The position numbers were made by a program, and so were the translations under genes. This document shows positions 6,489-12,016 of a DNA stretch of 12,016 nucleotides, piece after piece. Under the pieces are notes generated by a model. The model ran no database searches and was not told the DNA's origin. It worked only from the letters and a program-made list of their open reading frames with translations. Positions within the stretch are counted from its first letter, which is position 1; each line of letters opens with the position of its first letter. Source of the DNA: Pseudomonadota bacterium (GTDB lineage Bacteria > Pseudomonadota > Gammaproteobacteria > Xanthomonadales > Xanthomonadaceae); contig JAHWKC010000045.1 in assembly GCA_019348095.1 (NCBI GenBank), positions 1 through 12,016 of the forward strand, in the 5' to 3' direction.

Positions 6489-6523
6489 ATCAGGAATCAG
6501 GAATCAGGAATCAGGAATCAGGA
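6489..6523. repeat. Five-copy 7-bp tandem repeat (ATCAGGA)n
   Basis: Five perfect tandem copies of ATCAGGA fill 35 bases, starting 7 bases after the transporter stop codon and lying outside any gene. Heptamer repeats of this kind are known between genes in Xanthomonadaceae and can change copy number by slippage. It sits between convergent genes, so it is unlikely to control translation. Confidence 0.9.
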
Positions 6524-6539
6524 AAGCAACGGCTCCAGG

Positions 6540-6557
6540 TTCCCGCTTTCGCGGGAA
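6540..6557. repeat. REP-like palindrome (TTCCCGC tttc GCGGGAA)
   Basis: TTCCCGC (6540-6546) and GCGGGAA (6551-6557) form a perfect 7-bp stem with a TTTC loop, followed by TGACGAG. The minus strand reads GTCATTCCCGCGAAAGCGGG and in one frame translates as VIPAKAG, the usual spurious peptide from REP-type elements in Xanthomonas, Stenotrophomonas and relatives. It lies between the convergent transporter and rep genes and may act as a bidirectional transcription or mRNA-decay barrier, although it has no T-tract. Confidence 0.75.
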
Positions 6558-6596
6558 TGACGAGCCAAAACCGTCGAACCTGCTTCTGGGCAGCGA

Positions 6597-8588
6597 TCAC
6601 CCTTCGAGCAGCGCCTTGATCGCGGCGAACCCCGCACTTGCACGCTCCTGCTTGCGCGCGGCGTCGGCGACGGGATCGGCGCCGTCGCGTTGGATCTCGG
6701 CGGCGGGCAGCTCGTCGAGGAAGCGGCTGGGCTGCAGCCGGATCCGGTCGCCCCAGCGCTGGGTCTCGCGCGAATGCGACAGCCACAGGGCTTCTTTCGC
6801 GCGGGTGATGCCGACGTAGAGCAGGCGGCGCTCCTCGTCGAGCCGGCCCTCCTCCAGGCTGGCCTCGTGCGGCAGGGTGCCGTCTTCGACGCCGACGATG
6901 AACACGTAACGGAACTCCAGCCCCTTGGCGCCGTGCAGGCTCATCAGCCGCACCTGGTTGCCGGCATCGCCCTTGTCGGCGTGCGACAGCAGCGCGAGCT
7001 GTGCGGCGAGCTCGCCCGCGCCGGAACCGGCACGGCGTTCGGAACCGGCCTCGAACCAATCGGCCAGCTCCTCCAGGTTCTGCTTGCGGCGCTGGTAGCC
7101 GGCCTCGTCCCTGCATTGCGCTCGCAGGGCGGCGAGCAGGCCGGACTTCTCGGCGAGCAGGCGCACCAGCTCGGCCGGCGCGAGCTTTTGCGCCTGGCCG
7201 CGCAAGCCGCGCAAGATCGTGACGAAGCCGTCGAGCGCGTTGGCCGCGCGCGGGGTCAGCTGCTTGAGCGCGCCGACCGATTCGGCCGCGCGCGACAGCG
7301 GCATGCCGGCGCGCTGGGCCAGCTCGGCGAGCTTGGCCAGCGTGGTCGCGCCGACCTCGCGCTTGGGCGCGGTCACCGCACGCAGGAACGCCGCGTCGTC
7401 ATCGGGGTTGGCGACCAGCCGCAGCCAGGCGAGCGCGTCCTTGACCTCGCCGCGTTCCAGGAACGCGGTGCCGCCCGAGAGGTGGTACGGCACGCGCAGT
7501 AATTGCAGCGCCTTCTCCAGCGCGCGCGACTGGAAGTTGCCGCGGAACAGGATGCAGAAATCACTCCACGGCACCTGCTTGGCGGTCCCTAAAAAATGGA
7601 TCTCCGCGGCGACCTTCTCCGCCTCGTGGGCGCTGTCGCGGCACTCCCAGATGCGGATGCGCTCGCCGTCGGCCTGTTCGCTCCACAGCGTCTTGGGGTG
7701 CTCGTGCGGGTTGTTGGCAATCAGCGCGTTGGCCGCGCGCAGCACGCGATTGGAACAGCGGTAGTTCTGTTCGAGTTTGACGATCCGCAGCGCCGGATAG
7801 TCGCGGCCGAGCTCCAGCAGGTTGTCCGGGTTGGCCCCGCGCCAGGCGTAGATCGACTGGTCGTCGTCGCCCACGCAGGTGAACCGCCCGCCCGGGCCAG
7901 CCAGCGCCTTCAGCAGCCGGTACTGCGCGTCGTTGGTGTCCTGGCACTCGTCGACCAGCAAATAGCCGATGCGCTCGCGCCAGGCCAGCGCCAGGTCCGG
8001 GTCGGTCTCGAGCAGCTGCACCGGCAGCCGGATCAGATCGTCGAAATCGACCGCGTTGAACGTGCTCAGCCGCGCCTGGTAACGCGCATACAGTTTCGCC
8101 GCCTCGTGCTCACGCGGGCTGCCAGCCGCCGCGGCCGCTTGCTCCGGCGACAGACCTGCGTTCTTGGCGCGCGAGATCAGGTTGCGCACGCCGTCGAGCA
8201 CGTCGGGCTTGCTGCCCGGCGGTAGCAGGTCCTTGATCTGCGCGCTGGAGTCGTCGCTGTCGAACACGCTGAAACCACGCCGCAGGCCGACCTTGGCGTG
8301 GTCGATCTGCAGCATGCGCAGGCCCAGCGCGTGGAAGGTGCAGATCGTCAGCCCGTCGGCGGCATCGCCGCGGATCCGCTTGCCGACGCGCTCGCGCATC
8401 TCGCGCGCGGCCTTGTTGGTGAAGGTGATCGCGGCGATCCGCTTGGCCGGCATGCGCCCGGAGGCGATCAGGTGCGCGATCTTCTCGACGATCACCCGCG
8501 TCTTGCCGCTGCCCGCGCCGGCAAGCACGAGCAGGGGACCGTCGGTGTGCTCGACGGCGGCGCGTTGGGGGGGGTTGAGGCCGTGCAT
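6597..8588 (-). CDS. rep: ATP-dependent DNA helicase Rep (UvrD/Rep family)
   Basis: A 663-aa superfamily 1A helicase that unwinds DNA 3' to 5' and helps replication forks pass bound proteins. Motifs in order are the N-terminal Q-motif region LNPPQRAAV (4-12), Walker A AGAGSGKT (23-30), motif Ia TFTNKA (55-60), Walker B DECQD (213-217), motif III VGDDDQSIYAWRG (239-251), LEQNYR (272-277), then LMSLHGAKGLEF and the arginine-finger motif RLLYVGITRAKE near the C-terminus. The length fits E. coli Rep more closely than UvrD, and the short C-terminus also favours Rep. The ATG at 8588 starts directly before the canonical N-terminus. No strong ribosome-binding site is seen. The gene converges on the bacteriocin transporter and diverges from tdk. 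Confidence 0.93.
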   Translation of the reverse strand: MHGLNPPQRAAVEHTDGPLLVLAGAGSGKTRVIVEKIAHLIASGRMPAKRIAAITFTNKAAREMRERVGKRIRGDAADGLTICTFHALGLRMLQIDHAKVGLRRGFSVFDSDDSSAQIKDLLPPGSKPDVLDGVRNLISRAKNAGLSPEQAAAAAGSPREHEAAKLYARYQARLSTFNAVDFDDLIRLPVQLLETDPDLALAWRERIGYLLVDECQDTNDAQYRLLKALAGPGGRFTCVGDDDQSIYAWRGANPDNLLELGRDYPALRIVKLEQNYRCSNRVLRAANALIANNPHEHPKTLWSEQADGERIRIWECRDSAHEAEKVAAEIHFLGTAKQVPWSDFCILFRGNFQSRALEKALQLLRVPYHLSGGTAFLERGEVKDALAWLRLVANPDDDAAFLRAVTAPKREVGATTLAKLAELAQRAGMPLSRAAESVGALKQLTPRAANALDGFVTILRGLRGQAQKLAPAELVRLLAEKSGLLAALRAQCRDEAGYQRRKQNLEELADWFEAGSERRAGSGAGELAAQLALLSHADKGDAGNQVRLMSLHGAKGLEFRYVFIVGVEDGTLPHEASLEEGRLDEERRLLYVGITRAKEALWLSHSRETQRWGDRIRLQPSRFLDELPAAEIQRDGADPVADAARKQERASAGFAAIKALLEG

Positions 8589-8613
8589 GCAGAAAGGGTC
8601 CGACTAGCCCATC

Positions 8614-8619
8614 AGTTTA
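8614..8619 (-). promoter_or_regulatory. Candidate -10 box for rep
   Basis: On the minus strand TAAACT (4 of 6 matches to TATAAT) lies 25 bases before the rep start codon and would give a leader of about 19 bases. No clear -35 hexamer is visible, so this is tentative. Confidence 0.35.
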
Positions 8620-8875
8620 CCCGGGGCGCCAGCGCGAAGCGGCTACCCTGTCACACTCGAGCGGACAGCGACTGATAGGCATGCAACAGACATTCGACGC
8701 CGCCGACACCCCCGCCACGGCGCAGGCCGGCCAGTGATTGCGACCCGGCCGCACCCATCGGCGATGGCCTGAGACAAAGGGCGGCCCGTCTACCCGGGGT
8801 CGATCGGCTCGTCCGTGGTCGTGACCGGTGCCGGCCCCTGCGGCTCGACACGCGACGACGCGTTCGGGCCTTGCC
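8620..8875. other. Divergent rep-tdk intergenic region with a possible tiny ORF
   Basis: No standard gene fits here. An 18-codon frame from ATG 8681 to TGA 8735 (MQQTFDAADTPATAQAGQ) has mostly G/C third bases, but it has no clear ribosome-binding site and may be chance. TACCCT at 8644-8649 resembles a plus-strand -10 box upstream of it. I see no RNA gene or terminator. Confidence 0.3.
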
Positions 8876-8881
8876 TACAAT
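8876..8881 (+). promoter_or_regulatory. -10 box of tdk; transcript probably leaderless
   Basis: TACAAT (5 of 6 matches to TATAAT) ends 6 bases before the ATG at 8888, so RNA would begin at or next to the A of the start codon. No ribosome-binding site precedes this ATG. A -35 box is not obvious at 16-18 bases; TCGACA at 8845-8850 is too far away (25-base gap). Confidence 0.6.
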
Positions 8882-8887
8882 CCGCCG

Positions 8888-9538
8888 ATGGCCAAGCTCT
8901 ACTTCTACTATTCGGCGATGAACGCCGGCAAGACCACCACCCTGCTGCAGTCGGCACACAACTACCGCGAGCGCGGGATGCGGGTGGCGATCCTGACCCC
9001 GCAGCTCGACCACCGCGCCGGCAGCGGCACGGTTGCCTCGCGCATCGGCCTGCAGGCGCAGGCGACCACCTTCGATCGCCAGCAGGACCTGGAGGCGCTG
9101 GTGCGCGCCGATCTTGCCGCCGGGGGAGCGCTGCACTGCGTGCTGGTCGATGAGGCGCAGTTCCTCACTCGCAGCCAGGTCTGGCAGCTGAGCGAAGTGG
9201 TCGACGCGCTCGGCATCCCGGTGCTGTGCTACGGCCTGCGCACCGATTTCCGCGCGGACCTGTTCGAGGGCAGCCAGCACCTGCTGGCGTGGGCGGACGA
9301 GCTGAGCGAGATCAAGACGATCTGCCACAGCGGCAGCAAGGCGACGATGTCGGTGCGCGTGGATGCGGGCGGCCGCCCGGTGCTGGCCGGGCCACAGGTC
9401 GAGATCGGGGGGAACGAGCGGTACCTGTCGGTCTCGCGCGCGGAGTACAAGCGGGTGATGCGCGGGGAGGGCATCGGCGGCGAAGGCATGGCCGGCGAAA
9501 AGCCGTTCGATCCGCAGCAGCCGCCGCTGCCGCTCTAG
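8888..9538 (+). CDS. tdk: Thymidine kinase (class II, TK1-like)
   Basis: A 216-aa cytoplasmic enzyme that phosphorylates thymidine to dTMP with ATP in the pyrimidine salvage pathway. Walker A is SAMNAGKTT (9-17), and Walker B with the catalytic glutamate is VLVDEAQF (85-92, Glu89). [13 protein letters not shown] (117-129) and IGGNERY (173-179) are the usual TK1-family motifs, the latter in the thymidine-binding loop. The frame is open upstream to 8828, but the family N-terminus [16 protein letters not shown] sets the start at 8888. The C-terminus has a short Gly/Pro/Gln tail beyond the core. In the lasso region the zinc ligands are mostly lost: Cys146 is kept, but the other expected positions are Ser148, Ser183 and Glu186, where E. 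coli has C-x-C and C-x-x-H. The gene converges with the kinase gene, 19 bases apart. Confidence 0.95.
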   Translation: MAKLYFYYSAMNAGKTTTLLQSAHNYRERGMRVAILTPQLDHRAGSGTVASRIGLQAQATTFDRQQDLEALVRADLAAGGALHCVLVDEAQFLTRSQVWQLSEVVDALGIPVLCYGLRTDFRADLFEGSQHLLAWADELSEIKTICHSGSKATMSVRVDAGGRPVLAGPQVEIGGNERYLSVSRAEYKRVMRGEGIGGEGMAGEKPFDPQQPPLPL

Positions 9539-9557
9539 CCGGTTCCCCGCTGCCGCT

Positions 9558-9562
<5 letters not shown>
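9524..9562. repeat. 16-bp direct repeat at the tdk/kinase junction
   Basis: CCGCTGCCGCTCTAGC occurs at 9524-9539 and again at 9547-9562, a 23-bp period. The first copy contains the tdk stop codon (TAG, 9536-9538). The second contains, on the other strand, the stop codon of the kinase gene (9558-9560). This looks like a small local duplication at the shared 3' ends. No terminator hairpin is visible between the two genes. Confidence 0.85.

Positions 9563-12016
<2,454 letters not shown>

Noticed and set aside
6489..6523. CRISPR repeat array
   Set aside because: The units are 7 bp and directly adjacent with no spacers, so this is a simple tandem repeat.
6511..7116. Minus-strand frame ending in VIPAKAGTWSR
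   Set aside because: It overlaps rep in another frame, and its tail is the translation of the REP-like palindrome, a known source of false ORFs.

Overview
The window is high-GC (about 65-70 percent in most genes) proteobacterial chromosome, most like the Xanthomonadaceae/Lysobacteraceae (Lysobacter, Luteimonas, Xanthomonas relatives). I infer this from the strong G/C bias at third codon positions, the REP-like palindrome whose antisense reads VIPAKAG, a second palindromic repeat whose antisense reads PLKKGGRG, a -10 box lying directly before the ATG of tdk, and the set of gene families. No database was consulted.

Left part (1-2300, minus strand): the first codons of an unidentified gene running off the left edge, a 314-aa lipoprotein of unknown function, and a class C (HAD subfamily IIIB, e(P4)-like) acid phosphatase lipoprotein. 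The 264-base gap between the last two holds two palindromes that look like dispersed intergenic repeats.

Centre (2525-6481, plus strand): a compact microcin/class II bacteriocin cassette. It encodes an HlyD-type periplasmic adaptor, a 69-aa double-glycine precursor peptide rich in GxxxG motifs, a 52-aa protein with two membrane segments (candidate immunity protein) and a C39-peptidase ABC transporter that would cleave the leader and export the core. A strong hairpin lies between the precursor and the small membrane protein. Base composition falls to about 50-55 percent G+C over the peptide genes and the peptidase domain, then returns to about 68 percent in the transporter core, which suggests a mosaic or transferred module. 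No outer-membrane TolC-type channel is encoded here, so one would have to come from elsewhere in the genome.

Right part (6482-12016): a five-copy 7-bp tandem repeat and a REP-like palindrome separate the cassette from a convergent rep DNA helicase gene. A divergent gap follows, then tdk (thymidine kinase, apparently leaderless and lacking most of the usual zinc ligands). Last comes a convergent, right-truncated serine/threonine kinase with one membrane segment and a long TPR-like C-terminal region. The flanking genes look like ordinary chromosome and the cassette looks like an accessory insertion among them.
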